Origin: Paracoccaceae bacterium
GTDB taxonomy: Bacteria; Pseudomonadota; Alphaproteobacteria; Rhodobacterales; Rhodobacteraceae
Direction of reading: 5' to 3'
DNA: 50,053 bases
Assembly: GCA_022763485.1 (NCBI GenBank)
Contig: JALEGX010000077.1
Coordinates: forward strand, 1-50,053
Shown here: positions 1 to 8,628 of the stretch, in pieces
Numbering within the stretch: the first letter of the stretch is position 1
How the letters are laid out: every line of letters starts with the position of its first letter
Translations under genes and position numbers: made by a program
The notes under the pieces: model-generated
Seen by the model: only the letters and a program-made list of their open reading frames with translations
The model's database searches: none
What the model was told of the DNA's origin: nothing

Positions 1-394
1 CACGCCCCATCAGGCGCGCCGCACTGTCGCGCATCGCCTGCAGGCGCTCCAGCTGGAACGCAAGGTGAGCGGCCAGCTCTTCGCCGGTGGGGCCTTCTTC
101 GCTGGGATCTGGGGGCAGCAGCAGACGGGATTTCAGAAACGCCAGCCAGGCCGCCATCACCAGATAATCCGCCGCCAGTTCGATCCGCAGCTGTTTGGCA
201 CGCTCCACGAAGGCAAGGTATTGCCGGGCCAGTTCCAGCACCGAAATCTTGCGCAGATCCACCTTCTGCGTGCGGGACAGGGTCAGCAGCACGTCCAACG
301 GGCCTTCAAACCCGTCCACATCCACGATCAAGGCCTCAGCGGCGAGACGTTCCTCGACCGACAGAGGCGCTTCCTGAAAGAGGTTTTCAGCCAT
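1..394 (-). CDS. scpA: Segregation and condensation protein A, N-terminal part (cut by window edge)
   Basis: ScpA is the kleisin subunit of the SMC-ScpA-ScpB condensin, which bridges the SMC heads and helps organise and segregate the chromosome. About 131 residues are visible, starting MAENLFQEAPLS. The kleisin N-terminal signature FEGPLDVLL follows near residues 29-37, then a helical stretch with LRKISVLELARQYL, all typical of ScpA. The remaining roughly half lies beyond position 1. The ATG at 394 overlaps the end of nagZ by 8 bases, which suggests translational coupling. The scpA gene next to nagZ is a common Rhodobacterales arrangement. The call rests on the signature and context and is quite secure. 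Confidence 0.9.
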   Translation of the reverse strand, partial: MAENLFQEAPLSVEERLAAEALIVDVDGFEGPLDVLLTLSRTQKVDLRKISVLELARQYLAFVERAKQLRIELAADYLVMAAWLAFLKSRLLLPPDPSEEGPTGEELAAHLAFQLERLQAMRDSAARLMGR

Positions 395-1391
395 ACACCT
401 GCCCGCCCATAAGGGCAGATAGTTCCGCTTCGGCCGCCTCTGTGTCAAGCGGTTCGGGGGTCTGGCGGCGGCTCAGCGCCTGTTCAGCCCGCGCCTGCGC
501 GATATCGCTCATGGCTCCGGCGGCCTCGGCCGTGGCTTGCCGCTCTTCGAAACTGGCGTTGCAGAGCAGGATCACATCACACCCCGCGGCCAGCGCCTGA
601 CGCGACAGATCCGGCAGGCTGCCCTGCAGGGCCTTCATCTTCAAATCATCGGTCATGATCAGCCCGTCAAAGCCGATGTCTTCGCGGATATGGCGCATGA
701 CCTTATGCGACAGGGTGGCGGGCTGTGTATCGATCTGGTCATAGACCAGATGTGCGGTCATCCCCATAGGCAGGTCGTTCAGCGCCCGGAACGGTGCGAA
801 ATCGCCCTCTTGCAACTCTTCCATCGTTGAATTGACCCGCGGCAGGTCGTGGTGGCTGTCGACAGTTGCACCACCATGACCGGGAATATGCTTCAGAACC
901 GGCAGCACACCGCCGTCCAGATGTCCGTCGGCCACGGCGCGGCCCAGTTCGGCCACCCGGTCAGGATCAGCCCCGTAACAACGGTTTTGCAGGAACGGGT
1001 GGGTCTGCGGCCCGGCCACATCCACCAGAGGCGCGCAATTGCTGTCGATGCCAAGCGCGCGCAGCTCATGCGCAATCAGCCTGTAGCGCAGATACATCGC
1101 ACGGGCGGCGCCGTCGCCAGCCAGTGCAACATGATCCATCGGCGGATGCCACTGGCGCGCCAGCGGCGGGCGCAGGCGCTGCACGCGTCCGCCCTCCTGA
1201 TCAATGGTGATCGGGCAGTCACGGCCAACGGCCTGACGGAAATCATCACACAGGGCACGGATCTGATCCGCGTCCTGCAGGTTGCGGGCAAACAGGATGA
1301 AGCCGAACGGCTGCGTGTCCCGAAACAGAGCCTTTTCGTCGGCGGTCAGGCGCAGCCCTTCGGCGTCCAGGATCGTGGCGCCCCAGGTCAC
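387..1391 (-). CDS. nagZ: Beta-N-acetylhexosaminidase NagZ (glycoside hydrolase family 3)
   Basis: NagZ is a cytoplasmic glycosidase that removes N-acetylglucosamine from anhydro-muropeptides during cell-wall recycling. The 334-residue product has the family length. It carries the signature KHIPGHG (167-173) with the D-x-H dyad DSH (178-180), and the TDDL motif holding the aspartate nucleophile region (247-250). The start is taken as GTG at 1391 because homologous sequence begins there (VTWGATILD). This GTG forms a GTGA overlap with the stop of the upstream SPOR gene, implying coupled translation. Longer in-frame extensions run into that gene and read as low-quality sequence. The end overlaps the start of scpA by 8 bases. 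Confidence 0.92.
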   Translation of the reverse strand: MTWGATILDAEGLRLTADEKALFRDTQPFGFILFARNLQDADQIRALCDDFRQAVGRDCPITIDQEGGRVQRLRPPLARQWHPPMDHVALAGDGAARAMYLRYRLIAHELRALGIDSNCAPLVDVAGPQTHPFLQNRCYGADPDRVAELGRAVADGHLDGGVLPVLKHIPGHGGATVDSHHDLPRVNSTMEELQEGDFAPFRALNDLPMGMTAHLVYDQIDTQPATLSHKVMRHIREDIGFDGLIMTDDLKMKALQGSLPDLSRQALAAGCDVILLCNASFEERQATAEAAGAMSDIAQARAEQALSRRQTPEPLDTEAAEAELSALMGGQVYG

Positions 1392-2521
1392 CGGGTGACC
1401 ACGGGGATGCAATCGGCATTGCGGGCCACCAGCGCCGAGCAGAAGCGGCGCGCATCGCTCAGGTCGTCGAACCCCATGGCGCGCAGACGATAGAAGGTGC
1501 GCCCGCCGCTGGACGCCATCTGGATCACCCGCTGCTTGCCCTGCATGTAGTCGCCAAAGGTGGCGTTCAGCCGGTCCCATTCGGTCCGGGCGATTTCCGG
1601 GCTGTCATAGGCGCCAAGCTGCGCCAGACGGGTGCCCGCGGGCAAGGCGCTGGCATCCACCTCACGCTGCACCGGTGCGGCGGCCGAGGTGGGCGTCGCG
1701 GTCTTCAGCGCTTCGGACACGGTTCCGGCCGAGGCCACAACCCGCGCCGGACGCTGGATGGGCCGTAGCGAACGTGCCAGGCCCGGACCACCAATCACAT
1801 CCGGCGCAACGCGGGCAACCTGAGGTTCCGGTTCCGGCTGGGTCCCGACCAGCGGCTGCAGGGGTTCGGGTTGAACGATCTGCGGCACCGAGGCCGTGAT
1901 CGCGGTAGGGGTGTCCTCCAGCAGAGAGGGGCCGCCCCCGGTCAGTTCGGACACCAGCGCGTCCACCTGTCCCGACTGGAAGGCGGCGACGGCGTCATCG
2001 GATACGGAAACCGTGGTCTCACCGGTTGCGGTTTGTTGCAGCCGCTGAACCTCGGGCAGATCATCCTCGCTCAACCCCACCGGGCTTGGGGCCAGGTGCA
2101 GCTGGTCGGCGGGCGCGGCGGCGGTGCCCTGTGCGGCCACGGCATTGACCGCCAGCCCCTGATGGTCCGCCGGACGTCCGCCCGGATCTTCGGGCTGGAT
2201 CCGCATTTCCCCAGAGGCGGCGCGGACAACCGGAACACCGCTGACGTCGCGCGCGATCAGCTTGAAGGACCAGACGCCGACCCCGACGATCAGCGCAAAA
2301 GACGCGACCGCCCCAAGGATGCTGGCCATCTTGCCATAGTTCGGACCCTGCGGCGCCCCTTCGGGCTGCGGCTCGGCCATTTCCGGCGGCTGCTGCGGCG
2401 CTGCCTGGTCCTGATATTGGAAGGAGTATCCGGGCGCCTGGGATTGGGAATAGCCCGAAAAGCTGTAACTCTGGAATCCGCCGTGCGGCGCTTTCGCGCC
2501 GGGCTGATCAAAACTCGCCAT
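1388..2521 (-). CDS. SPOR-domain membrane protein
   Basis: This 377-residue protein has a Pro/Gln/Ser-rich cytoplasmic N-terminus (1-62), one transmembrane helix at about 66-88 (ILGAVASFALIVGVGVW), a long low-complexity periplasmic linker rich in Pro, Ala and Glu, and a C-terminal SPOR domain (about 295-377, including RLAQLGAYDSPEIARTEW). SPOR domains bind glycan strands lacking peptide stems and usually place proteins at the septum. That role here is inferred from the family. The gene lies between argS and nagZ, 91 bases after argS, and shares a GTGA overlap with nagZ, so it links division-site binding with wall recycling in one transcript. No specific name is assigned. Confidence 0.85.
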   Translation of the reverse strand: MASFDQPGAKAPHGGFQSYSFSGYSQSQAPGYSFQYQDQAAPQQPPEMAEPQPEGAPQGPNYGKMASILGAVASFALIVGVGVWSFKLIARDVSGVPVVRAASGEMRIQPEDPGGRPADHQGLAVNAVAAQGTAAAPADQLHLAPSPVGLSEDDLPEVQRLQQTATGETTVSVSDDAVAAFQSGQVDALVSELTGGGPSLLEDTPTAITASVPQIVQPEPLQPLVGTQPEPEPQVARVAPDVIGGPGLARSLRPIQRPARVVASAGTVSEALKTATPTSAAAPVQREVDASALPAGTRLAQLGAYDSPEIARTEWDRLNATFGDYMQGKQRVIQMASSGGRTFYRLRAMGFDDLSDARRFCSALVARNADCIPVVTR

Positions 2522-2612
2522 GTCCGCCTCACTGCCCCGTAGGCGCGGAAATTGCCGCGCCTGGGATCTCTTGCCGTTGCCTCTCAGACCGGCGGTTCGG
2601 GCGATTTTGGTA

Positions 2613-4355
2613 TCACATCTCCTGCGCCGGCGTCACACCCAGAATACCAAGACCTGCGGAAATGACAACGGAAACGGCATTTGCCAATGCCATTTTTGCG
2701 TGTGTTGCGCTGATGTTACCCTCGTCCACGAATTTCAGCTCAACCTTGTCCTTGCCCAGGTGGTAGAGACCGTGCAGATCGCTGGCCAGCTCATAGAGGT
2801 AGAAGGCCACGCGGTGCGGCTCATTCGTGCGGGCTGCGATTTCCACCAGACGCGGCCATTCGGCCAGCTTCTTGGCCACCGCCAGCTGCGCCGGATCGGT
2901 CAGCAGCGACAGGTCGGCCGCCGCATCGGTTTCGGCCGTCAGCTCGATGCCGGCCTCTCCCGCCTTGCGGCGCGCCGAGCACACGCGGGCGTTGGCGTAT
3001 TGCACATAGAAGACCGGGTTGTCCTTGGATTGCTCCAGCACCTTGTCAAAGTCGAAATCCAGCGGCGCATCGTTCTTGCGGGTCAGCATCACGAAACGGG
3101 TCACGTCCGGGCCCACCTGATCAACCACATCGCGCAGGGTGACAAAGGTCCCTGCCCGCTTGGACATCTTGAACGGCTCACCATTTTTGAACAGCTTCAC
3201 CAGCTGGGTCAGCTTGATGTCCAGCGGCGTCTTGCCGTCGCTCAGCGCCGAAACAGCCGCCTTCATGCGTTTGACATAGCCACCGTGGTCCGCGCCGAAG
3301 ACATCGATCAGCAGATCATAGCCACGGGTTACCTTGTCATAGTGATAAGCGATATCGGGGGCGAAATAGGTCCAGGAGCCGTCCGACTTCTTCACAGGGC
3401 GGTCCACGTCATCGCCATGTTCGGTGGATTTGAACAGCGTCTGTTCACGCGGTTCCCAATCTTCGGGCTTCTTGCCCTTCGGCGGCTCCAACACGCCTTC
3501 GTAGATCAGGCCCTTGTCCTGCAGCGATTTCAGGGCCGCCTCGATCTGGCCGGTGCCATAGAGCGACTTTTCGCTGTAGAACTTGTCCATCACCACGCCA
3601 AGCGCGGCCAGATCCGCCCGGATCAGATCCATCATCGCTTCGGTGGCGAATTCACGGATTTCCGTCAGCCAGACGTTTTCCGGCTGATCGACATAAGCGT
3701 CACCGACCTTGGCCTTCAGCGCCTCACCCACTTCGATCAGATAGTCACCGGGATAGGTGCCATCCTCGAAGGCGACCTCCTGCCCGTGGGCCTCCAGGTA
3801 GCGAAGGTAAACCGAGCGGGCCAGCACATCGACCTGCGCGCCACCGTCATTGATGTAGTATTCGCGGGTGACGTCGAAGCCGGCGAAATCCAACAGCGAG
3901 GCCAGCGCATCGCCAAAGACCGCGCCACGGGTGTGCCCGACGTGCAGCGGACCGGTCGGGTTGGCCGAGACATATTCGACATTGACCTTCTTGCCCTCGC
4001 CCATGGCGGAGCGGCCGAAATCGGTTCCCGCCGCCAGAACGCCACGCACCACCTGCTGCCAGACGTCATCGGACAGGCGCAGGTTCAGGAAACCGGGACC
4101 GGCGACTTCGGCATTGGTGATCCGCGGATCTGCCGCCAGCTTGGCCGCCAGGGTATCGGCGATGTCGCGCGGTTTCATCTTGGCGGGCTTGGCCAGAACC
4201 ATGGCCGCATTGGTCGCCATGTCCCCATGTGCCGCATCGCGCGGCGGCTCAACCGCCACATTGCGGAAGTCCAGCCCTTCGGGCAGCGCGCCTTCGGACA
4301 CCATGGCGTCCAGCGAAGCGATCACAAGCGTACGAATATCGGTAAAGAGGTTCAT
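2613..4355 (-). CDS. argS: Arginyl-tRNA synthetase
   Basis: This class I aminoacyl-tRNA synthetase charges tRNA-Arg in the cytoplasm. The 580-residue product contains the HIGH-type motif HVGH (about 138-141, in [14 protein letters not shown]), a KMSK motif (FKMSKRAG) and the C-terminal anticodon-binding DALR region ending [10 protein letters not shown]. The start is set at the ATG at 4355 ([10 protein letters not shown]), which matches the usual beginning of the family. An in-frame ATG five codons upstream at 4370 is possible, and neither has a strong ribosome-binding site. The gene heads the run argS-SPOR-nagZ-scpA. An 8-bp inverted repeat at 2541-2562 lies in the gap to the next gene. Confidence 0.95.
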   Translation of the reverse strand: MNLFTDIRTLVIASLDAMVSEGALPEGLDFRNVAVEPPRDAAHGDMATNAAMVLAKPAKMKPRDIADTLAAKLAADPRITNAEVAGPGFLNLRLSDDVWQQVVRGVLAAGTDFGRSAMGEGKKVNVEYVSANPTGPLHVGHTRGAVFGDALASLLDFAGFDVTREYYINDGGAQVDVLARSVYLRYLEAHGQEVAFEDGTYPGDYLIEVGEALKAKVGDAYVDQPENVWLTEIREFATEAMMDLIRADLAALGVVMDKFYSEKSLYGTGQIEAALKSLQDKGLIYEGVLEPPKGKKPEDWEPREQTLFKSTEHGDDVDRPVKKSDGSWTYFAPDIAYHYDKVTRGYDLLIDVFGADHGGYVKRMKAAVSALSDGKTPLDIKLTQLVKLFKNGEPFKMSKRAGTFVTLRDVVDQVGPDVTRFVMLTRKNDAPLDFDFDKVLEQSKDNPVFYVQYANARVCSARRKAGEAGIELTAETDAAADLSLLTDPAQLAVAKKLAEWPRLVEIAARTNEPHRVAFYLYELASDLHGLYHLGKDKVELKFVDEGNISATHAKMALANAVSVVISAGLGILGVTPAQEM

Positions 4356-4462
4356 GTCTCGGCGTCCCATTGTTCACAGCGGGGATTACCACGCCCAGCC
4401 CAAGCGTCAACCTCTGCACCGCGAATGCCGGCCCTTCGCTCGCCCTCTTTGCCCAACGTGGG

Positions 4463-4762
4463 TCAAAGAACGGCGGTGCGATCTTCCAGGATCTTGCCCC
4501 AGGCAAAGATCTCATAGCTGCGGTGCGCCGGGATATAGAAGGGATCGCAGTGGATCAGGTGTTCCACCTCAGTCTGGTCCTCGGCCTCGACCACCCAGAG
4601 CGCGCCGCAGAATTCCTGTTCCGGATCGGGCTTCAACCCGCCCCCGATCAGCAGTTCGGGGTGCCGCTCGACATAGTCCACATGTGCATCGCGCAGCGCC
4701 TTGTCCGCGCGGATCTGCATCATCTGCGGTGTGTCGCGAAAGAGAACTGCCCAACGTGTCAT
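4463..4762 (-). CDS. YciI-like protein, copy 1
   Basis: This is a 99-residue protein of the YciI-like superfamily: small alpha-beta barrel proteins, often dimeric, related to muconolactone isomerase and mostly of unknown function. Family features are the R-D-x-H-x-x-Y region early in the chain (RDAHVDYV) and the C-terminal DPFYIPAHRSYEIFAW block. The start is the ATG at 4762 because GGAGG lies five bases upstream. An in-frame GTG at 4768 overlaps that site. A second member lies 25 bases upstream on the same strand and both are probably co-transcribed. The substrate cannot be inferred from sequence. The family call is good, the function unknown. Confidence 0.75.
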   Translation of the reverse strand: MTRWAVLFRDTPQMMQIRADKALRDAHVDYVERHPELLIGGGLKPDPEQEFCGALWVVEAEDQTEVEHLIHCDPFYIPAHRSYEIFAWGKILEDRTAVL

Positions 4763-4787
4763 TGTCACCTCCGGGCAGGATTGCCCC

Positions 4788-5090
4788 TTATTGTTTCAGA
4801 CTGGCCATCACGTCCGTCGAACGCGCGGTTTCCTCGATCCGGTAGCTGCGGATGGACGGCACATAATACGGGTCCTTCTGGATCAGCCTTTCCACCGCGC
4901 GGCGGCTGTCGGCCTCCACCGTCCAGATCGCGCCGTTGAAATCCTGTTTGGGCACCACGCGCAGACCGTCCGCCACCCTGATTTCAGGATGCGCACGCAT
5001 ATAGGCGATGTGCCGTTCCCTCCGCGCCTTGTCGGCGCGGATCTTCATCATTTCCGACGTGTCACTGAACGTGACGGTCCAGACTGGCAT
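4788..5090 (-). CDS. YciI-like protein, copy 2
   Basis: This 100-residue paralogue of the following gene shares the same plan: an N-terminal strand (MPVWTVTFSDTSEMMKIRADKARRE), RRERHIAYMRAHPE, and DPYYVPSIRSYRI near the end. Shared positions with the neighbour include SEMMKIRADKA versus PQMMQIRADKA, so the pair arose by tandem duplication followed by strong divergence. The start at 5090 is favoured because GGAGAAGAGC precedes the ATG. A start four codons upstream is also possible. Only 25 bases separate it from copy 1. YciI-like proteins may form heterodimers, so a joint role is possible but unproven. No catalytic function is assigned. Confidence 0.72.
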   Translation of the reverse strand: MPVWTVTFSDTSEMMKIRADKARRERHIAYMRAHPEIRVADGLRVVPKQDFNGAIWTVEADSRRAVERLIQKDPYYVPSIRSYRIEETARSTDVMASLKQ

Positions 5091-5234
5091 GCTCTTCTCC
5101 AAACCCGTGCTGGATTCCAGCCATGTTGCGCCACGCGATCATAGGGCCAATACCGCGCCTCCCTTATCTCCAGTTGACGTTTTTGCCGCGGCGCAGGATG
5201 GTGGCGCAGTCAAACTCAACGCCTTTGAGGACCG

Positions 5235-5879
5235 ATGCTGGAAACCCTTGTCCTGCCGCTCATTCTGTATTTCGGGCTGCTGGGTCTCTGCGTCCGGTTC
5301 CTGTCGGCCCCCGTCCCACACGCCGGCCGAAAGTATCGCAGCCCGGCCCACGCGGCACTGGGATGGCGGCGCGCCTCATCCCACGGCAGCAATGGGCGCA
5401 GGCTGTTGATGCGCAGTGCGGTGGGCATCTCAGCTCTGCTGGCGGTGGACCTGGTGATGGCCACACAGATCTCCAGCCCACCTCTCAGCCTGATTGCAGC
5501 GCAATGTCTGATCGGCTTTGCGGTTCTGGTGTTCTGCTGGAACGTCCTGTCGATCCCGCTGCTGACCGACCACAGTTTCCGCCCCAATCCGCAGCGCCTG
5601 TTCACCGACACGTTGCTGTCGTCGCTGCTGACCATGCTCAGCTTTGCGCAGCTGTTTCGCAGCCGTGGGATCCAGCTGACCATCGGGAGCGACGCCCCCG
5701 CCGTGCTGGACCACCTGTATTTTTCCGTCGTGACGTTTTCGACGCTGGGCTACGGCGATTTCGCCCCGTTGGAGGCGACCCGGCTCTACGCCGGTTTTCT
5801 GGCCATTCTCGGCAATATGCACCTTGGTATGCTGGTGGGCGCGCTGTTCTATCTGGCAAGCCAGAAGAACGGCGGCTGA
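5235..5879 (+). CDS. Two-pore-helix potassium channel-like membrane protein
   Basis: This 214-residue membrane protein has hydrophobic segments near residues 3-22, 62-78, 86-110, 126-141 and 186-207. It carries a classical potassium selectivity filter TLGYGDF (170-176), preceded by a pore helix (LDHLYFSVVTFS) and followed by the last transmembrane helix. This matches the Ion_trans_2 pore domain. The additional N-terminal helices have no visible voltage-sensor arginine ladder and no cytoplasmic RCK domain. It is transcribed opposite to its neighbours and sits in an accessory patch between argS and dgt. Potassium conductance is inferred from the filter only. Confidence 0.78.
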   Translation: MLETLVLPLILYFGLLGLCVRFLSAPVPHAGRKYRSPAHAALGWRRASSHGSNGRRLLMRSAVGISALLAVDLVMATQISSPPLSLIAAQCLIGFAVLVFCWNVLSIPLLTDHSFRPNPQRLFTDTLLSSLLTMLSFAQLFRSRGIQLTIGSDAPAVLDHLYFSVVTFSTLGYGDFAPLEATRLYAGFLAILGNMHLGMLVGALFYLASQKNGG

Positions 5880-5916
5880 CGCTCATGCAAATGGAACAGG
5901 AAAGCTGCGCAGGCGG

Positions 5917-6024
5917 TTATCCGAACCAGCGCATCAGAAAGAACGCGAGGCCGCCCACAAGCGCGACCAGCCCGACCGGCACGCCGATCCAAAGCGAGAT
6001 GTCATCCCAGGTCTTCACACTCAT
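5917..6024 (-). CDS. 35-residue single-pass membrane peptide
   Basis: This short open frame begins at ATG 6024 and ends TAA at 5917. It encodes MSVKTWDDISLWIGVPVGLV and then a continuing hydrophobic run to RWFG, 35 residues in all. AAGGAG lies six bases before the ATG, an excellent ribosome-binding site. The peptide has a short polar N-terminus and one transmembrane helix of about 20 residues (12-31) ending in a basic-aromatic cap. It lies 62 bases downstream of dgt on the same strand, so it may be co-transcribed. Such mini-proteins often regulate larger membrane partners, but no partner can be named. Frame, codon use and ribosome-binding site make it a believable gene. Confidence 0.6.
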   Translation of the reverse strand: MSVKTWDDISLWIGVPVGLVALVGGLAFFLMRWFG

Positions 6025-6086
6025 GCCGTTCTCCTTTCTGTCTGAATATATAGGCGTTTTCCTGTCAAATTGCAAACTTGCGCCGC

Positions 6087-7226
6087 CTATCCCGTGATCA
6101 GCCTGTCGTGCAGCTGCAAGGCAAAGCGGTCGGTCATCCCGGCGATGTAATCCGACACCAGTCGCGCCAGATCCTGTTCGCTCTGCGCTTCGGCGATCTC
6201 AGCGTGCCAGCGTTCCGGCATCTGGTTGGGATGGGCCAGGAAGAAGGGAAACAGCGCCTCAACCACTTTCGCCACCTCGGCCCGCTTCTCCATCACCGAC
6301 GGCGCGCGATACATGCGGGTGAACAGGAAGGTCCGAATCTCCTTCAGTTCACCCCAGATCGGGCCAGAGAACTGGATCACCGGTGCGCCATTGTGCCGAA
6401 CGTCCTCGACAGAGCGCGCGCCGGAAGCCTCCAGCAATGCCCGCGAGGTGTCGATCACATCCGCCACCATGACACCAAAGACCCGGCGCAGCGCTTCATG
6501 ACGGCGCCGATAGGCATCCAGACCGGGAAAGAGCCGGTCCACCTCGGCATAACACGGCCCCACGATGGGCAGCGCTTCGATTTCGGCGTCGGTGAAAAGC
6601 CCCGCACGCAAACCGTCATGCAGATCATGGTTGTTGTAGGCGATGTCATCGGACAGCGCGGCCACCTGTGCTTCGGCACTGGCGTGGGTGTGCAGCTCCA
6701 GGTCGAAGGCCGCATTGCATTCGGCCAGCGCCCAGGGCAGATCCCCCACCACGGGCCCATTGTGTTTTGCAATGGCTTCAAGGGTTTCCCAGGTCAAGTT
6801 CAACCCGTCAAACCCGGCATAGTGGCGCTCCAGACAGGTGACGATCCGGATCGCCTGGGCGTTGTGATCAAAGCCGCCGTAAGGCGCCATCAGCGCATGC
6901 AGCGCGTCTTCCCCGGTGTGGCCAAACGGCGTGTGACCCAGGTCATGCGCCAGCGCCACCGCCTCGGTCAGTTCGGGGTTCAGCTGCAACGCCCCGGCGA
7001 TGGTCCGGGCCACCTGCGCCACCTCGATCGAATGGGTCAGACGGGTGCGATAGTTGTCGCCCTCATGTTCGACGAAGACCTGTGTCTTGTGTTTCAAACG
7101 TCGAAAAGCACTGGCATGGATGATTCTGTCGCGATCCCGCTGGAAACAGGATCGGAAGCTGCTTTCCTCTTCCGGAACAAGCCGCCCCCTGGCTTTGGTC
7201 GGATCCGAGGCAAAAGGCGCGCGCAT
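6087..7226 (-). CDS. dgt: Deoxyguanosinetriphosphate triphosphohydrolase-like protein
   Basis: This HD-domain dNTP triphosphohydrolase of the Dgt family cleaves dNTPs to deoxynucleoside and triphosphate, contributing to nucleotide-pool control. The 379-residue chain shows the metal-binding HD residues: RLTHSIEVAQ (His 65), AHDLGHTPFGH (HD 94-95) and a later aspartate in ALSDDIAYNNHD. It starts at ATG 7226 (MRAPFASDPTKARG) with AAGGA upstream. Longer readings extend over the divergent promoter and are rejected. It is divergent from the A-type Fe-S carrier gene with 91 bases between them, an arrangement widespread in Rhodobacterales. Confidence 0.9.
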   Translation of the reverse strand: MRAPFASDPTKARGRLVPEEESSFRSCFQRDRDRIIHASAFRRLKHKTQVFVEHEGDNYRTRLTHSIEVAQVARTIAGALQLNPELTEAVALAHDLGHTPFGHTGEDALHALMAPYGGFDHNAQAIRIVTCLERHYAGFDGLNLTWETLEAIAKHNGPVVGDLPWALAECNAAFDLELHTHASAEAQVAALSDDIAYNNHDLHDGLRAGLFTDAEIEALPIVGPCYAEVDRLFPGLDAYRRRHEALRRVFGVMVADVIDTSRALLEASGARSVEDVRHNGAPVIQFSGPIWGELKEIRTFLFTRMYRAPSVMEKRAEVAKVVEALFPFFLAHPNQMPERWHAEIAEAQSEQDLARLVSDYIAGMTDRFALQLHDRLITG

Positions 7227-7251
7227 GGGTAATCTTTTCCTTCTGCAAATC

Positions 7252-7282
7252 TTGTCGCCTGTTTTGCACCTTTCTATATAAT
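7252..7282 (+). promoter_or_regulatory. Probable promoter of the A-type Fe-S carrier gene
   Basis: A perfect -10 element TATAAT (7277-7282) lies 35 bases before the ATG at 7318. A TTGTCG -35-like element sits at 7252-7257 with a 19-base spacer, longer than ideal. The surrounding 91 bases also have to serve the divergent dgt gene. No Fe-S regulator operator (such as an Iron-Rhodo or IscR box) was recognised by eye. Confidence 0.5.
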
Positions 7283-7317
7283 GTGCTGCGCTGCAATGAT
7301 TGTCTGGAGACCCCAAG

Positions 7318-7641
7318 ATGCAACTGCCCCCGAAAGTCACGGATCGTGCGTTCGAACGCCTGGCCGAAATCGGTGCCGGTGATCAGGGTCAGGCCCTTCG
7401 GATCGCGGTCGAAGGCGGCGGCTGCTCGGGCTTTCAATATGAGATCGCCCTGGACGCGCCCAAGGATGACGACCTGGTTCTGGAAGGCCAGGGTCAGAAA
7501 GTCGTGGTCGACAGTGTCTCGCTGCCCTTCCTGGAAAACGCCGTAATCGATTTCACCGAAGAGCTGATCGGCGCCCGGTTCGTGATCAACAATCCGAACG
7601 CCACCTCGTCCTGCGGCTGCGGTACGTCCTTCTCGATGTAA
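7318..7641 (+). CDS. erpA: A-type iron-sulfur carrier protein (HesB/IscA/ErpA family)
   Basis: A-type carriers receive Fe-S clusters from the SUF/ISC scaffold and hand them to client enzymes. The 107-residue chain has the three invariant cysteines: Cys36 in GGGCSGF, and Cys99 and Cys101 in SSCGCGTSF near the C-terminus, in canonical spacing. The start is ATG 7318 with GGAGA seven bases upstream. The in-frame TTG at 7300 is less likely. The gene is monocistronic: a hairpin follows 11 bases after the stop. ErpA and IscA cannot be separated with certainty without a phylogeny, so the symbol is a best guess from the position next to dgt. Confidence 0.85.
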   Translation: MQLPPKVTDRAFERLAEIGAGDQGQALRIAVEGGGCSGFQYEIALDAPKDDDLVLEGQGQKVVVDSVSLPFLENAVIDFTEELIGARFVINNPNATSSCGCGTSFSM

Positions 7642-7652
7642 TGCCCAAAACA

Positions 7653-7678
7653 AAGGCGGCCCGATTTGGAGCCGCCTT
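7653..7678. terminator. Intrinsic terminator-like hairpin after the Fe-S carrier gene
   Basis: AAGGCGGC (7653-7660) pairs perfectly with GCCGCCTT (7671-7678) around a 10-base loop. The following sequence is GTCTGATTTT, a weak T-tract on the plus strand. It lies between convergent genes (stop at 7641, opposing stop at 7708) and could serve both. Confidence 0.6.
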
Positions 7679-7707
7679 GTCTGATTTTCACGGGCCGCAA
7701 AACAGCC

Positions 7708-8628
7708 TCAGGGATCGGTCCGCAGCTTTGATCCGAAGGACAGAAGCGGCTTGCGCTGATCCTCGGGGGTGAACTGGTCCCAGACCAGGAACAGACCCGA
7801 ACCGATCACGATGGCCACGCCCAGCAGGGTTTCCACCGCGGGCAGTTCGGCAAAGAACACCGCGCCCAGAACAACCATCCAGACAAATTGCAGGTTCATC
7901 AGCGGTGTGACGGCATAGGCCGCCAGCAGCCGCAGCGCCACCACGACCACCCAGCGCGCGCCGAACAAAAGCGCCGCATAGGCCGCGACCCAGCCGAAAT
8001 CGGCCAGCGGCATCGGGGTCCAGACCAGCGGCAGCGCAATCCCCATGCTGACGAAGATCGCCAGATTGGGATAGAAGACCTGCGCCAGCGCGTTGCTTTC
8101 ATAGCGGCCGATATAGCGCGCCATGATCATCGAGAAGGTGCCAAAGACCGCGCCGGCCAGCGCCGAGACATGGCCCAGCGAAATCGCATTGATGCCGGAG
8201 GGAAACAGGCAGGCGACGCCGACAAACCCGGCCCCCAGCGCCATCCAGGCCGCAGGGCGGACATGTTCCTTCAGCACCAGGCCCGACATCAACCCCGCCA
8301 GCAAAGGCATCAGACCGATGAACAGGAACACCTCGGCAAAGGGCAGCAGCTTGAACGCATAGAAAAAGCCGATGGCCGCCAGCACCGTCGCACCGGACCG
8401 CAGGGCCATGGCCCTCGGGCATTCGGTGCGCAGGCCGCGCCGCTGCGACGGGTGGCGATCCGCCAGTGCGCTGAACAGCACCACCAGCAAACCGGACAGA
8501 CAAAACAGCTGCGGGGCGGCATAACCGCCCGCGATCAGCTTGGTGATTGCATCAGCCGAGGAGATCAGCGCGGTGTAGACCACCACCAGCCCTGCCCCCA
8601 AAACGGTATTTCGCACAGCCCCGTTCAT
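7708..8628 (-). CDS. DMT-superfamily (EamA) transporter
   Basis: This 306-residue inner-membrane protein has about ten hydrophobic helices in two repeats, the classical EamA drug/metabolite exporter layout: a first half with DAITKLIAGGYAAPQLFCLSG and SGLVLKEHVRP, and a second half ending VFFAELPAVETLLGVAIVIG. Members export amino acids, metabolites or small molecules. The substrate is not readable from sequence. Its ATG overlaps the stop of the preceding unknown gene by four bases, so the two are translationally coupled. Downstream of a repeat-protein gene this makes it the likely export component of a three-gene unit, which is inference from gene order only. Confidence 0.85.
   Translation of the reverse strand: MNGAVRNTVLGAGLVVVYTALISSADAITKLIAGGYAAPQLFCLSGLLVVLFSALADRHPSQRRGLRTECPRAMALRSGATVLAAIGFFYAFKLLPFAEVFLFIGLMPLLAGLMSGLVLKEHVRPAAWMALGAGFVGVACLFPSGINAISLGHVSALAGAVFGTFSMIMARYIGRYESNALAQVFYPNLAIFVSMGIALPLVWTPMPLADFGWVAAYAALLFGARWVVVVALRLLAAYAVTPLMNLQFVWMVVLGAVFFAELPAVETLLGVAIVIGSGLFLVWDQFTPEDQRKPLLSFGSKLRTDP

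Noticed and set aside
2541-2562. Inverted repeat AGGCGCGG/CCGCGCCT between argS and the SPOR gene
   Set aside because: A real 8-bp hairpin, but there is no T-run on either strand, so it cannot be called a terminator and no other role can be supported.
2520-4517. A long plus-strand open frame opposite argS
   Set aside because: It is the antisense shadow of argS: high GC creates long stop-free frames, the product is Arg/His/Gln-rich without domains, and argS has full family motifs.
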